A stretch of 64,000 nucleotides of DNA. Origin: Bradyrhizobium quebecense. Lineage in GTDB: Bacteria > Pseudomonadota > Alphaproteobacteria > Rhizobiales > Xanthobacteraceae. Both the position numbers and the translations under genes were made by a program. The stretch spans positions 4,650,001-4,714,000 of the forward strand of contig NZ_CP088022.1 in assembly GCF_013373795.3 (NCBI RefSeq). The letters are read 5' to 3'. Numbering within the stretch: position 1 is the first letter of the stretch; the number at the start of each line of letters is the position of its first letter. Shown piece after piece: positions 7,486 to 15,930 of this stretch. The notes under the pieces were generated by a model. The model did no database searches. It was not told the DNA's origin and worked only from the letters and a program-made list of their open reading frames with translations.

Positions 7486-9291
7486 ATGGCATTCTCATTT
7501 GGACTGTTCGAGCTTGATGAAGCTGGACGCGTGCTGCTGTGCGCGCGGCAGGAAGTTGCTTTGCAGCCGCGTGTGTTCGATCTGCTGGTCTACCTTGTCC
7601 GCCACCGCGATCGGGTCGTCCCCAAAGACGAGTTGCTCGAGGCCGTCTGGCCGGATGTCACGGTCACCGACAACTCGCTGCAGCGGGCGGTGAGTTCGTT
7701 GCGCGCCGCGCTGCGCAAGGGCGGCATGGAGGGCGCGATCCGGAATCTGCCGGGCAAGGGATATCGGTTCTTCGTTGAGTCCGAGGTCAGGCAGCCGGAA
7801 CGCATTGACCACAAGCAAGTCGATGACGCCGTCGGTCCAATCGGCCTTGCCCGACGCGCAGCGGCCGGGCAATTGTGGCTGCAGGCAGCCACCCTGTTCG
7901 CGAGCGCGGATGAAGGCGGCCAGCTCAACGCTGAAGACTTGCACCAATGGGCGCTTGCCCTGCAATGCCTCGGCAGGACCGCGGCCGCGATTCCGATTCT
8001 GGTTCGCGCGGTCGCCGCGCGCAGCGAGGCCGGCGACGCTGCCGGAGCAGCGGTCGACGCAATCGCGCTTTCGGGCCTGCATTTCGAGAGCGGTCAGGCC
8101 GCGATCGGAAAGGGCTGGCTCGCGCGCGCGGAAGATTGGGCCTCGAGGCTCGACGATCCGCCGACGACGGCCTTGCTGTTATGGATGAAGTCCAAACTGG
8201 CTGCCTTCGATGGCGAGCCGGAACAGGCACTCGCGTTGGCCGACGCTGCCTACACCGCCGTCCGATACAAGGATGCGCTCAACATCGAAGCTCTGAGCCT
8301 GGCCTATCGCGGCTTCTATCGGCTATGCCTCGGCGACACGCATGGAGGACTGGCCGATCAGGACCATGCCGCCGCGGTTGCACTGTCCAGCACCAATCTG
8401 GACCCGATCATGGGCGGCAACCTCTATTGCAACATTCTCTGGGCAGCCCGGATGTTCGGAGATTGGGCGCGGGCCGACCAGTGGACGCGGAGCTACCAGA
8501 ATTTCTGTTCGAGCAGCGGCATGGAACTGACAGGTTCATGCCAACTGCATCGCTCCGAGGTGCTCGGCATCAGGGGTTCGCTCGACGAAGCGCTGGCTCG
8601 CATCCAGGACGCGCTCGCGCGCCTGACCAGCGATGCGCCATGGTCGATGGGCGATGCCAACCGGGTGCTGGGCGATATCCTGGCTGCGATCGGCAATGAC
8701 GACGCAGCGCTCGAAGCCTACGACAGGGCTTACACGATGGGTTGGTGCCCGGAGCCGGGCCGCGCGATGTTGCTGCTCGCAAGAGGCGAAACGGAAGCCG
8801 CCCATGCGAGTCTCGAACGGAGCTTGATCGGCAAGACCTGGTGGACCCTGCAGCGGCGGGGAATCCTGCTCGCGCATCTGGCGCTGGTTGCGGCACACAC
8901 GCATCGGACCAGTCAGGCGAAGGCATTGATCTGCGAACTTTCCGGAAGTCCTGATCGCTGGCCGATGCCCTCGATCCGCGCGCTCACCAACGAAGCGCAG
9001 GCGATCCTGGCGCTCTCCCGGCAGGACCATGAGACAGCAATGCGGCATCTCCACCTCGCCCGCCAGCTATGGTCCAGCATCGAAGGGCGGGTTCAGATCG
9101 TGCGGCTCAGGCTGAAGATTTCCAGGCTCCAGCTGGCACACGGGGACGTTCACGGCGCCATGGCGGAAGTTCATGCGGCACAGCTTCTGGCAAATGAACT
9201 GGGTTCGCCCAAGCGCGTTGCCGACTGCATTGCCTTGCAGCATGACATTGACGCCTGGCAGCCAACCGCACGACGTCAGATGTGCGGGTGA
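7486..9291 (+). CDS. Winged-helix (OmpR/CadC-type) regulator fused to a TPR-like domain
   Basis: 601 residues. Residues 1-100 are a trans_reg_C winged helix: FSFGLFELDEAGRVLL, VALQPRVFDLLVYLVRHRDRVVPKDELLEAVWP, NSLQRAVSSLRAALR and IRNLPGKGYRFF. No receiver domain or transmembrane helix is visible. From about residue 120 to the end the sequence is alpha-helical and Ala/Leu-rich with TPR-like spacing. This resembles soluble CadC/ToxR-like ATP-independent regulators of Bradyrhizobium and Mesorhizobium. It is divergent from the DUF4242-methyltransferase group with tandem repeats between them, so local regulation is likely. The ligand is unknown. Confidence 0.8.
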   Translation: MAFSFGLFELDEAGRVLLCARQEVALQPRVFDLLVYLVRHRDRVVPKDELLEAVWPDVTVTDNSLQRAVSSLRAALRKGGMEGAIRNLPGKGYRFFVESEVRQPERIDHKQVDDAVGPIGLARRAAAGQLWLQAATLFASADEGGQLNAEDLHQWALALQCLGRTAAAIPILVRAVAARSEAGDAAGAAVDAIALSGLHFESGQAAIGKGWLARAEDWASRLDDPPTTALLLWMKSKLAAFDGEPEQALALADAAYTAVRYKDALNIEALSLAYRGFYRLCLGDTHGGLADQDHAAAVALSSTNLDPIMGGNLYCNILWAARMFGDWARADQWTRSYQNFCSSSGMELTGSCQLHRSEVLGIRGSLDEALARIQDALARLTSDAPWSMGDANRVLGDILAAIGNDDAALEAYDRAYTMGWCPEPGRAMLLLARGETEAAHASLERSLIGKTWWTLQRRGILLAHLALVAAHTHRTSQAKALICELSGSPDRWPMPSIRALTNEAQAILALSRQDHETAMRHLHLARQLWSSIEGRVQIVRLRLKISRLQLAHGDVHGAMAEVHAAQLLANELGSPKRVADCIALQHDIDAWQPTARRQMCG

Positions 9292-10107
9292 TCAGGCCGC
9301 GCGACGCAGCCAGTCGCGCACGCGCTCGATCAGATTCTTGCGCGGGACGGGCCGGACGGCCGTGGCAATGGGTTCGATCTCACCCGCGGGTGACGGCGAT
9401 GCTTTGGATGCATCAGCCGCCGGCGCCCTCGCAATATGGGACGTCTCCGCCATGACCGCCGCCTCGGCAGGCGCCGGCGCGTCAGCGACGACCGGCGTCT
9501 CGGCATCCACGGTCACTTCAGCGACCACGGACGCTTCAGCGACCACGGACGCTTCAGCGATCGCCGGCACCTCTGCGGCGGTCGGAGCTTCAGGGTTTGC
9601 AGTCGTATCGACGCCCGGCTCCTCTTCGACGAGCCGCGCGCGCCGTCGCTCGGCAGCCGCAACCCGCAACCGCGCGCGCCGCTCGCACTCGGCGTCCGCC
9701 GCGGCCTGCAGCGCGATCGGTCCGACATTTTCCAGGAACGCACGTTCATAGCCGCGCGACAGCCGATCGAGCGCTTCATCGAGCGGCAGCCAGTCGACTG
9801 CGCGGATGTCGCTCATCAACGCGCGCACCGGCTTGCCGCCGGCATCCATGCGCCAGTAATGCACCACCTTGGAACGTCCGCCTGAATCATAGACCAGCGT
9901 GCCGAGGAATTCATGCACCTCGACGTCGTGACCGGTTTCCTCCAGCACCTCGCGCTCGGCGGCGGCGCGCGGCGTCTCACCATCGTCGAGCTTGCCCTTG
10001 GGCAGCACCCACTCATTGCGCTTGCGCAGGCGCACGACGGCGAAGCGCTGCGGGGCGTCCCGCCGCAGCACAATGCCTCCCGCCGCCAGAACAGGCGTCC
10101 GCGCCAT
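9292..10107 (-). CDS. NUDIX hydrolase with Ala/Val/Glu-rich repetitive tail
   Basis: 271 residues. Residues 1-140 form a NUDIX fold with the box GKLDDGETPRAAAEREVLEETG (residues 38-59), preceded by AAGGIVLRRD and WVLPKG. This layout is typical of Ap4A/diadenosine or nucleotide-sugar hydrolases of the MutT type. Residues 160-250 are low complexity and include two identical AEASVV units. They are encoded by an 18-bp tandem repeat at 9521-9556. The extreme C-terminus is basic (RKNLIERVRDWLRR). The tail is not part of the enzyme and may be a linker. The gene converges with the regulator at 9291, with a gap of 0 nt. Confidence 0.75.
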   Translation of the reverse strand: MARTPVLAAGGIVLRRDAPQRFAVVRLRKRNEWVLPKGKLDDGETPRAAAEREVLEETGHDVEVHEFLGTLVYDSGGRSKVVHYWRMDAGGKPVRALMSDIRAVDWLPLDEALDRLSRGYERAFLENVGPIALQAAADAECERRARLRVAAAERRRARLVEEEPGVDTTANPEAPTAAEVPAIAEASVVAEASVVAEVTVDAETPVVADAPAPAEAAVMAETSHIARAPAADASKASPSPAGEIEPIATAVRPVPRKNLIERVRDWLRRAA

Positions 10108-10149
10108 CTCGTGTCCATCAAGTTTGCGATTTAGGATCGTCGCGCGACG

Positions 10150-10306
10150 ATCCCGGCTATTCTAAAGCATGATCCGGAAAAGTGGAAACCGATTTTCCGG
10201 GCAGATCGTGCTCAAAGAATGGCGCGAACGAGACAGCAAGATCAGAGTTCATATTTTGACGCGCTTTCTTCACGCGAACTGGTGCCCACTTCGCTCGAAA
10301 GCGCTA
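10150..10306. repeat. Dispersed intergenic repeat (same family as 61119-61165)
   Basis: The stretch contains GCATGATCCGGAAAAGTGG near 10168 and, near 10258-10306, the reverse complement of the segment at 61119-61165 (shared core GAGCGAAGTGGGCACC). It lies between the NUDIX gene and the phosphatidylserine decarboxylase gene. This is a repeat type common in intergenic DNA of Bradyrhizobiaceae. Confidence 0.6.
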
Positions 10307-11206
10307 TGAGGGCTTCCGCAACAACGCCTCGCCGCATTTGATCCGTGCTCCCTCCGCGACATTGTCGCAGAATTCGAGATTGCCGGGCGCGAGCACGATA
10401 ATCGTCGAGCCGTGTTCGAACCAGCCGAGCTCGTCGCCCTTCTTCACGTGCGCGTCACAGGGGAAATCCACCGGGCCCCTCGACTGCGCATTCAGCGTGA
10501 CGTCGAGAAAATGCAGGCGGAGGCTCGCCACCAGGATGGCGGCGACCGGAACCAGTGTCAGCGCCTCGCCGGTTGGAAGCTTCGCGCGCAGCACCGCGCG
10601 CTCGTTCTTGCAGAACAGCCGCTCGATCCGCTTCAGCGCGATCGGATTGACGTTCCAGACGTCGCCATGAATGAACGTGACCTTATCGATCGCAAGATCG
10701 TACGGCGCGTGGAAGCGGTGATACATGCTGGAGGTCAGCCGCAGCGTGACGAAGCGGCCGTTGCTGTGCTGCTCGACCAGCGCGGGATCGCCGACCAGAT
10801 CGAGCAGCGAATAGGGCGCGCCCTTGACCTGGAACAACTGCCCATCCTCGATCCGCCCATGCGCACCGATGATCGCATCCGACGGGCTCGCGATGATGGC
10901 GGGATCGGCCACCGCCGGGCGCAGGCCGGGCTTGAGCTCGCGGGTAAAGCAATCGTGCAAACTCTTGAACTCGGTCTTCTTCGCCTCGGACAGATCGAGG
11001 TCGGAGAACAGCTTCCAGCAGGCGATCGAGGCGTCGCGCACCAGGGGGTTCTCGACCTTGGAGAACCAGCCCATGAAGCGGGTGATCGCCGCCCGCGGAA
11101 TCCGGTTGGTTAGCAGGAAATTGAGATCTTCCTGCTGGGTGAATGCCGAGATCAGGCCCTTGACTGTCATGAATTTGTTAGGTGCCGAGGCTAGCGCTTC
11201 TGTCAT
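10304..11206 (-). CDS. psd: Phosphatidylserine decarboxylase
   Basis: About 300 residues from ATG 11206, which has GGAAGGG about 8 nt upstream; an in-frame start at 11275 lies inside the divergent gene and is less likely. Features include LTSSMYHRFHAPYD (about residues 157-170), the FIHGDVWNVNP segment, PVAAILVASL and the autocatalytic GST motif in WFEHGSTIIVLAPGN. The serine (about residue 267) becomes the pyruvoyl group after self-cleavage. The usual motif is LGST; here it is HGST. The product decarboxylates phosphatidylserine to phosphatidylethanolamine at the inner membrane. A PE N-methyltransferase gene lies 3 kb away, consistent with PE-to-PC metabolism. The start codon overlaps that of the divergent aminotransferase. 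Confidence 0.85.
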   Translation of the reverse strand: MTEALASAPNKFMTVKGLISAFTQQEDLNFLLTNRIPRAAITRFMGWFSKVENPLVRDASIACWKLFSDLDLSEAKKTEFKSLHDCFTRELKPGLRPAVADPAIIASPSDAIIGAHGRIEDGQLFQVKGAPYSLLDLVGDPALVEQHSNGRFVTLRLTSSMYHRFHAPYDLAIDKVTFIHGDVWNVNPIALKRIERLFCKNERAVLRAKLPTGEALTLVPVAAILVASLRLHFLDVTLNAQSRGPVDFPCDAHVKKGDELGWFEHGSTIIVLAPGNLEFCDNVAEGARIKCGEALLRKPS

Positions 11207-12869
11207 GGAAACATCCCTTCCGATTCTCTCGCTGTCCGCCGCCGCGCTTGCCGGCGCCGCCGCAGCTTTCCCCAAAATTCAGGCCCGCCTCGCGCTGTCG
11301 CGGGCCAAGCACCGCTCGCTGACCGGACATTCCAAGATGTCTAAGATGGTGGCGCGCATGGTGCCGCACTACGAATTCGACATCGACGACTTCTTCCGCT
11401 CCGACGGTGCGCCGAAGGATGTCGCGATGCAGCGCCAGGACGGCTTCTTCCGCCTCGCCGGCCTCTACGCGGATCGCTACCCCAAGGGCCGCGCGCTGAC
11501 CGCCGAGGTGACCGAGCGGATCTCCGACCTGCGGTTCACCGAAACCTACCGCGTGCCGTTCCAATACAGCCGCCTGGTGCGCGAGCATCTCGGCACCTCG
11601 GCCTTCGTCGAGGTGTCCAGCGGCGTCACCGTCACCGACCTCGACGGCAATGTGTCCTACGACCTGACCGGCTCCTACGGCGTCAACATCTTCGGCAACG
11701 ACTTTTACAAGGAGTGCATCGCGGAGGGGGAGAAGCGGGCGCACGCGCTCGGCCCCGTGCTCGGCCCCTACCACCCGATCATTGCCGACAACGTCAAGCG
11801 CCTCTGCGAGATCTCGGGCCTCGACGAGGTCTCGTTCCACATGTCCGGCACCGAGGCCGTGATGCAGGCGGTGCGGCTCGCGCGCTACCACACCAAGCGG
11901 ACCCATCTGGTGCGTTTCGCCGGCGCTTATCACGGCTGGTGGGGCGAGGTGCAGCCCGGCGTCGGCAATCCGGTGTCGCCGCACGAGACCTACACGCTCG
12001 CCGACATGTCGGAGAAGACCCTGCACGTGCTGCGCACCCGCAAGGACATCGCCTGCGTGCTGGTCAATCCGCTGCAGGCGCTGCATCCGAACGGCAACGC
12101 GCCCGGCGATTCCGCGCTGGTCGATTCGTCGCGCTCCTCGAGATACGACCGCGCCGCCTACACCGAATGGCTGAAGAAACTGCGCGAGGTCTGCACCGAG
12201 CGCGGCATCGTGCTGATCTTCGATGAGGTGTTCGTCGGCTTCCGCCTCGCCGCCGGCGGCGCCCAGGAATATTTCGGCGTCAAGGCCGACATGGCGACCT
12301 ACGGCAAGAGCCTTGCCGGCGGGCTTCCGGTCGGCGTGGTCTGCGGCCGCAAGGATTTGATGCGGCGCTTCCGCGACGACCGGCCGGCCGACATCTGCTT
12401 TGCCCGCGGCACCTTCAACTCGCATCCCTATGTGATGACGGCGATGGACGAGTTTTTGAGCCGGCTCGCCAGCCCGAACTTCCGCTCGATCTACAACGGG
12501 CTCGACGAGACTTGGAACGGCCGCGCCACGGCGCTCAACGACCGGCTCAAAGCGCAGGACCTGCCGGTTCGGGTCGGCAACATCTCGTCGATCTGGACGG
12601 TCTATTACACCGAGCCGTCCCGCTACAACTGGATGCTGCAATACTATCTGCGGGCCGAGGGACTGGCGCTGAGCTGGGTCGGCACCGGCCGGCTGATCTT
12701 CAGCCTGAACTACACCGATGCCGACTTCGCCGAGGTCGCCGACCGCTTCGTCGCGGCAGCCGAGAAGATGAAGCGCGACGCCTGGTGGTGGCACCAGAAA
12801 GGTCTCACCAACAAGAACATCAAGCGGCAGATCCTGAAAGAGATGGTCGCCGTGAGGTTCGGGCGCTGA
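11205..12869 (+). CDS. Class-III PLP-dependent aminotransferase (GSA-aminomutase-like), N-terminally extended
   Basis: About 554 residues. Residues 1-45 include a hydrophobic start (LPILSLSAAALAGAAAAF). Then comes an unusual leader of about 100 residues with VPHYEFDIDDFFRSDG, followed by the aminotransferase: VTVTDLDGNVSYDLTGSYGVN, VSFHMSGTEAVMQAVRLAR, FAGAYHGWWGEVQPG, GIVLIFDEVFVGFRLA and MATYGKSLAGGLPVG, whose lysine (about residue 368) binds PLP. The closest named family is glutamate-1-semialdehyde aminomutase, but the extension and C-terminus (WWWHQKGLTNKNIKRQIL) argue against simple haem synthesis. ATG 11205 shares two bases with the divergent psd start and has no clear Shine-Dalgarno. 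Later starts (MSKMVARM, about residue 45) are possible. The lipid-gene context suggests an amino-lipid substrate; this is inference. Confidence 0.75.
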   Translation: METSLPILSLSAAALAGAAAAFPKIQARLALSRAKHRSLTGHSKMSKMVARMVPHYEFDIDDFFRSDGAPKDVAMQRQDGFFRLAGLYADRYPKGRALTAEVTERISDLRFTETYRVPFQYSRLVREHLGTSAFVEVSSGVTVTDLDGNVSYDLTGSYGVNIFGNDFYKECIAEGEKRAHALGPVLGPYHPIIADNVKRLCEISGLDEVSFHMSGTEAVMQAVRLARYHTKRTHLVRFAGAYHGWWGEVQPGVGNPVSPHETYTLADMSEKTLHVLRTRKDIACVLVNPLQALHPNGNAPGDSALVDSSRSSRYDRAAYTEWLKKLREVCTERGIVLIFDEVFVGFRLAAGGAQEYFGVKADMATYGKSLAGGLPVGVVCGRKDLMRRFRDDRPADICFARGTFNSHPYVMTAMDEFLSRLASPNFRSIYNGLDETWNGRATALNDRLKAQDLPVRVGNISSIWTVYYTEPSRYNWMLQYYLRAEGLALSWVGTGRLIFSLNYTDADFAEVADRFVAAAEKMKRDAWWWHQKGLTNKNIKRQILKEMVAVRFGR

Positions 12870-12881
12870 GGCGAGCCACTG

Positions 12882-13125
12882 CTCTCGCGCTCCCTCGCCC
12901 CGCCCTTGCGGGGAGAGGGTTGGGGTGAGGGGCCGCATCCACAAAATCGGTAACAGACGGACTTGCGGTGAGCCCCCCTCACCCGGATTGCATCTGGCGA
13001 TGCAATCCGACCTCTCCCCGCACGCGGGGCGAGGTGAAGAGAGTGCACAGACGAGAAGCTTCAAGACGAGACCTTGTGGTTGCGACGCCCCAAGACGTAG
13101 ATGCCCGGGACAAGCCCGGGCATGA
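12882..13125. repeat. Intergenic palindromic repeats
   Basis: Three inverted-repeat units lie between convergent genes. The first, at 12885-12933, contains CCCCGCCCTTGCGGGGAGAG. The second, at 12971-13038, has a short internal palindrome GATTGCATCTGGCGATGCAATC and CTCCCCGCACGCGGGGCGAG. The third, at 13101-13121, is TGCCCGGGACAAGCCCGGGCA. All three types are common in Bradyrhizobium intergenic DNA. They probably also act as transcription end structures. Confidence 0.55.
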
Positions 13126-13154
13126 CGCATATCGGAAAGATATTGGAGCAACGA

Positions 13155-13772
13155 TCAGGCGTGCTTGACGTGCTTCTCGAGACCCGGATCGATCAACTCG
13201 CCCTTCATCAGGAACAGCGGCGCCTTGTGGTAGAGCTTCAGGTCGTTGAAGGGGTCGGTGACGATCTTGGTCATCCAGACGAGGCCGGTCTCGATGTCGC
13301 GGATGAAGAACAGGTGGATGGTTCGGAACAGGAGGCCGCCGATGCCGACCACGAGCCAGACCTTGGCCACCTGACGGGTGAAGTCGCCCATCGTGACCCA
13401 GGGCTTGAACAGGCCGAACAGGGTCGGATCGAAGTACAGCACCATCGGCGACAGCGCCCAGATCGCCATCAGCACGACCTTGCGCTGCAGGTTGTAGCCG
13501 ACCTTGATGTCTTCCTTGTGCTCGTGGGTCGCCTGGTTGACGTGGTCATACCCCTTCGGCTCGAAGAAGAAGTGACCGGCCTGGCGCGAGGTCATCGAGA
13601 CCAGCCAGCCGACCAACGCCGACACGACCGGATCGAAGAACAGCATCACATAGGCGAACAGGAAGCTCAGCGCGCTGACGAAGTGCAGGCTCTGGTTGAT
13701 CCGGCTGTGGTGGTAGAAGCGATGGTCATCCCAGCGCTGGGTACGCAGCTCTTGCAGAAAATTCTTGATCAT
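13155..13772 (-). CDS. Mpo1/DUF962-like membrane protein
   Basis: 205 residues from ATG 13772, which has GGGGGAACC just upstream; an in-frame ATG at 13787 is the alternative. The first half contains RFYHHSRINQSLHFVSAL and a helix, then WLVSMTSRQAGHFFFEPKGY. This fits the YHxxxxN...H and QxxGHxxFE pattern of DUF962/Mpo1 proteins, dioxygenase-like enzymes of 2-hydroxy fatty acid alpha-oxidation. The second half has two further hydrophobic stretches (VVLMAIWALSPMVLYF and VWLVVGIGGLLFRTIHLFF) not typical of the short family members. The location between lipid genes fits a lipid role. The assignment is by motif only. Confidence 0.5.
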   Translation of the reverse strand: MIKNFLQELRTQRWDDHRFYHHSRINQSLHFVSALSFLFAYVMLFFDPVVSALVGWLVSMTSRQAGHFFFEPKGYDHVNQATHEHKEDIKVGYNLQRKVVLMAIWALSPMVLYFDPTLFGLFKPWVTMGDFTRQVAKVWLVVGIGGLLFRTIHLFFIRDIETGLVWMTKIVTDPFNDLKLYHKAPLFLMKGELIDPGLEKHVKHA

Positions 13773-13893
13773 TGGTTCCCCCAACATCTTTCGGGACAGG
13801 ATTTACAGGGATTCGATGTATCGCGTGTGACATCATCATAATGACATATGACAATGCGGAGCGACGCCTTGACGCAACCGGAGAAGGGTCTTG

Positions 13894-13923
13894 CCTCATC
13901 CCGGCGAGGTCTGCGGGATGAGG
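13894..13923 (-). terminator. Hairpin downstream of pmtA
   Basis: A perfect 10-bp stem (CCTCATCCCG with CGGGATGAGG) around a 10-nt loop lies 89 nt past the stop of the minus-strand methyltransferase. There is no U-tract, so this is a candidate only. Confidence 0.4.
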
Positions 13924-14011
13924 CGAAGGAGATCGTAGCCTCCTGGCTGGGGGCGCGCTCTGCGCCACCTCACCCGGAGGACCGGCGGGCTGAGCCGCCT
14001 GGTCAACCGCC

Positions 14012-14701
14012 TCAGGCGGCTTTGGCGACGTCCGCCTTGCGGAAGCGGACCAGCGAGAAGTGGCCGAGCGGCGGGATCAGGCGGCGCTCCGCGAGCTCCA
14101 TGCCGCGCGCGCCGGCCAGCCACTTGGTGTAGCGCGACCAGGCGAATTCGGCGGTCCGGAACCCGAGCGGGCGCACCACCGGCTGCAGCTTCTGCTCGAT
14201 GAAGCGGCGGACGCCGGCATCGGCGCTGACGCGGGTCAGGATGATCAGCTCGCCGCCCGGACGCACCACGCGGGCGAACTCGTCGAGCGCGGCTTCCGGG
14301 TTCGGCACCGCGGACAGCACGTACTGCGCCATCACCACGTCGAACGAATCGTCGGGGAATTCGAGCTTCTCGGCGTCCATCACCGCGAGGCCCTCGACAT
14401 TCTTCAGGCCCTGCTCAGATACCCGCTTCTTGGCCTTCTCCAGCATCGCCTCGGAGATATCGGTGCCGAAGATGCGCACATTCTGGCTATAGAGCGGCAG
14501 CGAGATGCCGGTGCCGACGCCGACCTCGAGCACACGGCCGCCGATCTTGTTGGTGGCCTGGATCGCAGCCTGCCGGCCCTTGCTGAACACGCCGCCGAAC
14601 ACGAGGTCGTAGATCGGCGCCCAGCGGTCATAGGCCTGCTCGACCGTTTCGCGGTCGAAGTCCATGGAACGGTCGGCGCCCAGCTTGATGATTTCAGCCA
14701 T
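14012..14701 (-). CDS. pmtA: Phosphatidylethanolamine N-methyltransferase (PmtA type)
   Basis: 229 residues. YDRWAPIYDLVFGGVFSKGRQAA (residues 24-46) is the characteristic N-terminal segment of rhizobial/Rhodobacter PmtA. It is followed by SAM motif I VLEVGVGTGISLPLY, motif II IFGTDISEAMLEKAK and FPDDSFDVVMAQYVLSAVPNPE. The enzyme would methylate phosphatidylethanolamine stepwise to phosphatidylcholine at the cytoplasmic face of the membrane. A Shine-Dalgarno-like GAGAGACC precedes ATG 14701. Upstream on the same strand is a GT4 glycosyltransferase (gap 35 nt), so the two are probably co-transcribed. psd, the source of PE, is close by. Confidence 0.75.
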   Translation of the reverse strand: MAEIIKLGADRSMDFDRETVEQAYDRWAPIYDLVFGGVFSKGRQAAIQATNKIGGRVLEVGVGTGISLPLYSQNVRIFGTDISEAMLEKAKKRVSEQGLKNVEGLAVMDAEKLEFPDDSFDVVMAQYVLSAVPNPEAALDEFARVVRPGGELIILTRVSADAGVRRFIEQKLQPVVRPLGFRTAEFAWSRYTKWLAGARGMELAERRLIPPLGHFSLVRFRKADVAKAA

Positions 14702-14736
14702 AGATTAGGTCTCTCGTCTTTCGTTCGTTTGAACCG

Positions 14737-15792
14737 TTAATTCGGAACCGCACTGCGGCCGGCGACGCGGCGGGCGGGCCGCGGCGCGCGGCTCGGCTGC
14801 AACGTGGCCAGATTGCCGATGAACTGACGCGCACTGTTTTCCCAGGAACGCTCCAACGCAAAATTGCGGCAGTCGGCGCGCGACATGTTCAGCGCGCGCA
14901 GGCAGGCGCTGCGCAGATTGTTGTCGATCGCGCCGATCGGATGATCCGCGATGACGTCCTTCGGGCCGGTGACCGGGAACGCCGCGACCGGCGTGCCGCA
15001 GGCCAGCGCCTCGAGCTGCACGACGCCGAAGGTGTCGGTCAGGCTCGGGAACACGAAGACGTCGGCGGCGGCGAGGTGCGAGGTCAGATCCTGGCCCTTC
15101 TTCTCGCCGAGGAAAATCGCGTCGGGATATTTCTGTTCCAGCGCGGCCCGTTGCGGGCCATCGCCGACCACGACCTTGGAGCCCGGCAGATCAAGCGACA
15201 GGAAGGCGTCGAGATTCTTCTCCACTGCGACGCGACCCATGGTCATGAAGATCGGACGCGGCAGGTCGAGCAGCGCCGGTTGATCCGGATTGAAGATTTT
15301 GGTGTCGACGCCGCGGGTCCAGAAGCCGAGCTTGCGGAAGCCGCGCTCGGCAAGCTCTGATCGCAGCGAGTCGGTCGCGACCATCGTCATCGATCCGGCC
15401 GCGTGGAAGTGGCGCAGCACGGCATAGCCGACGCTGTCGGGAATGCCGGTACGCACTGAAACATATTCCGGGAAGCGCGTTGTATAGGATGTGGTGAAGG
15501 CGAGCTTGTTGCGCTGGCAATAGCCGCGCACCGCCCAGCCGATCGGTCCTTCGGTCGCGATGTGGATCGCCTCGGGCGCGGCCTCCTCGATCCGGCGCGC
15601 GATCTCGCGGCGGTTCGGCAGCGCCATGCGCAGGCCCGGATAGGTCGGCACGCCGACCGACCGGAAGCCGTCGGGGGTGAGGAACTCGATCTCGGCGCCG
15701 AGGGTCGCTGCGCTGCGCGCAAGCGACGTCAGCGTCCGAACCACGCCGTTGACTTGCGGATGCCAGGCATCGGTCGCAACGAGTATGCGCAT
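14737..15792 (-). CDS. GT4-family glycosyltransferase, probably glycolipid-forming
   Basis: 351 residues with the GT-B fold of family GT4. The start MRILVATDAWHPQVNGVVRTL is typical of lipid glycosyltransferases of the SqdX/PimB/MgtA group. It is followed by HIATEGPIGWAVRGYCQ, SYTTRFPEYVSVRTGIP, WTRGVDTKIFNP and MGRVAVEKNLDAFLSLDLPG. The donor-binding ADVFVFPSLTDTFGVVQLEALACGTPVAAFP includes the E-x7-E motif. An Arg/Pro-rich tail follows. Adjacent pmtA, the Mpo1-like gene and psd suggest a membrane diacylglycerol acceptor. Donor and acceptor are not determinable. Confidence 0.7.
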   Translation of the reverse strand: MRILVATDAWHPQVNGVVRTLTSLARSAATLGAEIEFLTPDGFRSVGVPTYPGLRMALPNRREIARRIEEAAPEAIHIATEGPIGWAVRGYCQRNKLAFTTSYTTRFPEYVSVRTGIPDSVGYAVLRHFHAAGSMTMVATDSLRSELAERGFRKLGFWTRGVDTKIFNPDQPALLDLPRPIFMTMGRVAVEKNLDAFLSLDLPGSKVVVGDGPQRAALEQKYPDAIFLGEKKGQDLTSHLAAADVFVFPSLTDTFGVVQLEALACGTPVAAFPVTGPKDVIADHPIGAIDNNLRSACLRALNMSRADCRNFALERSWENSARQFIGNLATLQPSRAPRPARRVAGRSAVPN

Positions 15793-15930
15793 CGCAGGAG
15801 ACCCAAATCGTTAATCTTGATTCTGCTCGCACGACGTTCTGACATGGATGTTTCAAACGTATGACGTCATCGAAATGTTAGGTTGTTTTTCACGGCGAAC
15901 TGCCGGTATTTCGTGTAACATGACAGCCAG

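Noticed and set aside
9521..9556. Tandem 18-bp repeat considered as a CRISPR-like array
   Set aside because: Units are directly adjacent without spacers and lie in frame within the NUDIX gene; no cas genes are present.
11178..13151. Long minus-strand open frame of about 650 codons opposite the aminotransferase gene
   Set aside because: It lies antisense to a gene with clear catalytic motifs, and its composition (Arg/Gly/Ala/His-rich) is typical of shadow frames in GC-rich DNA.
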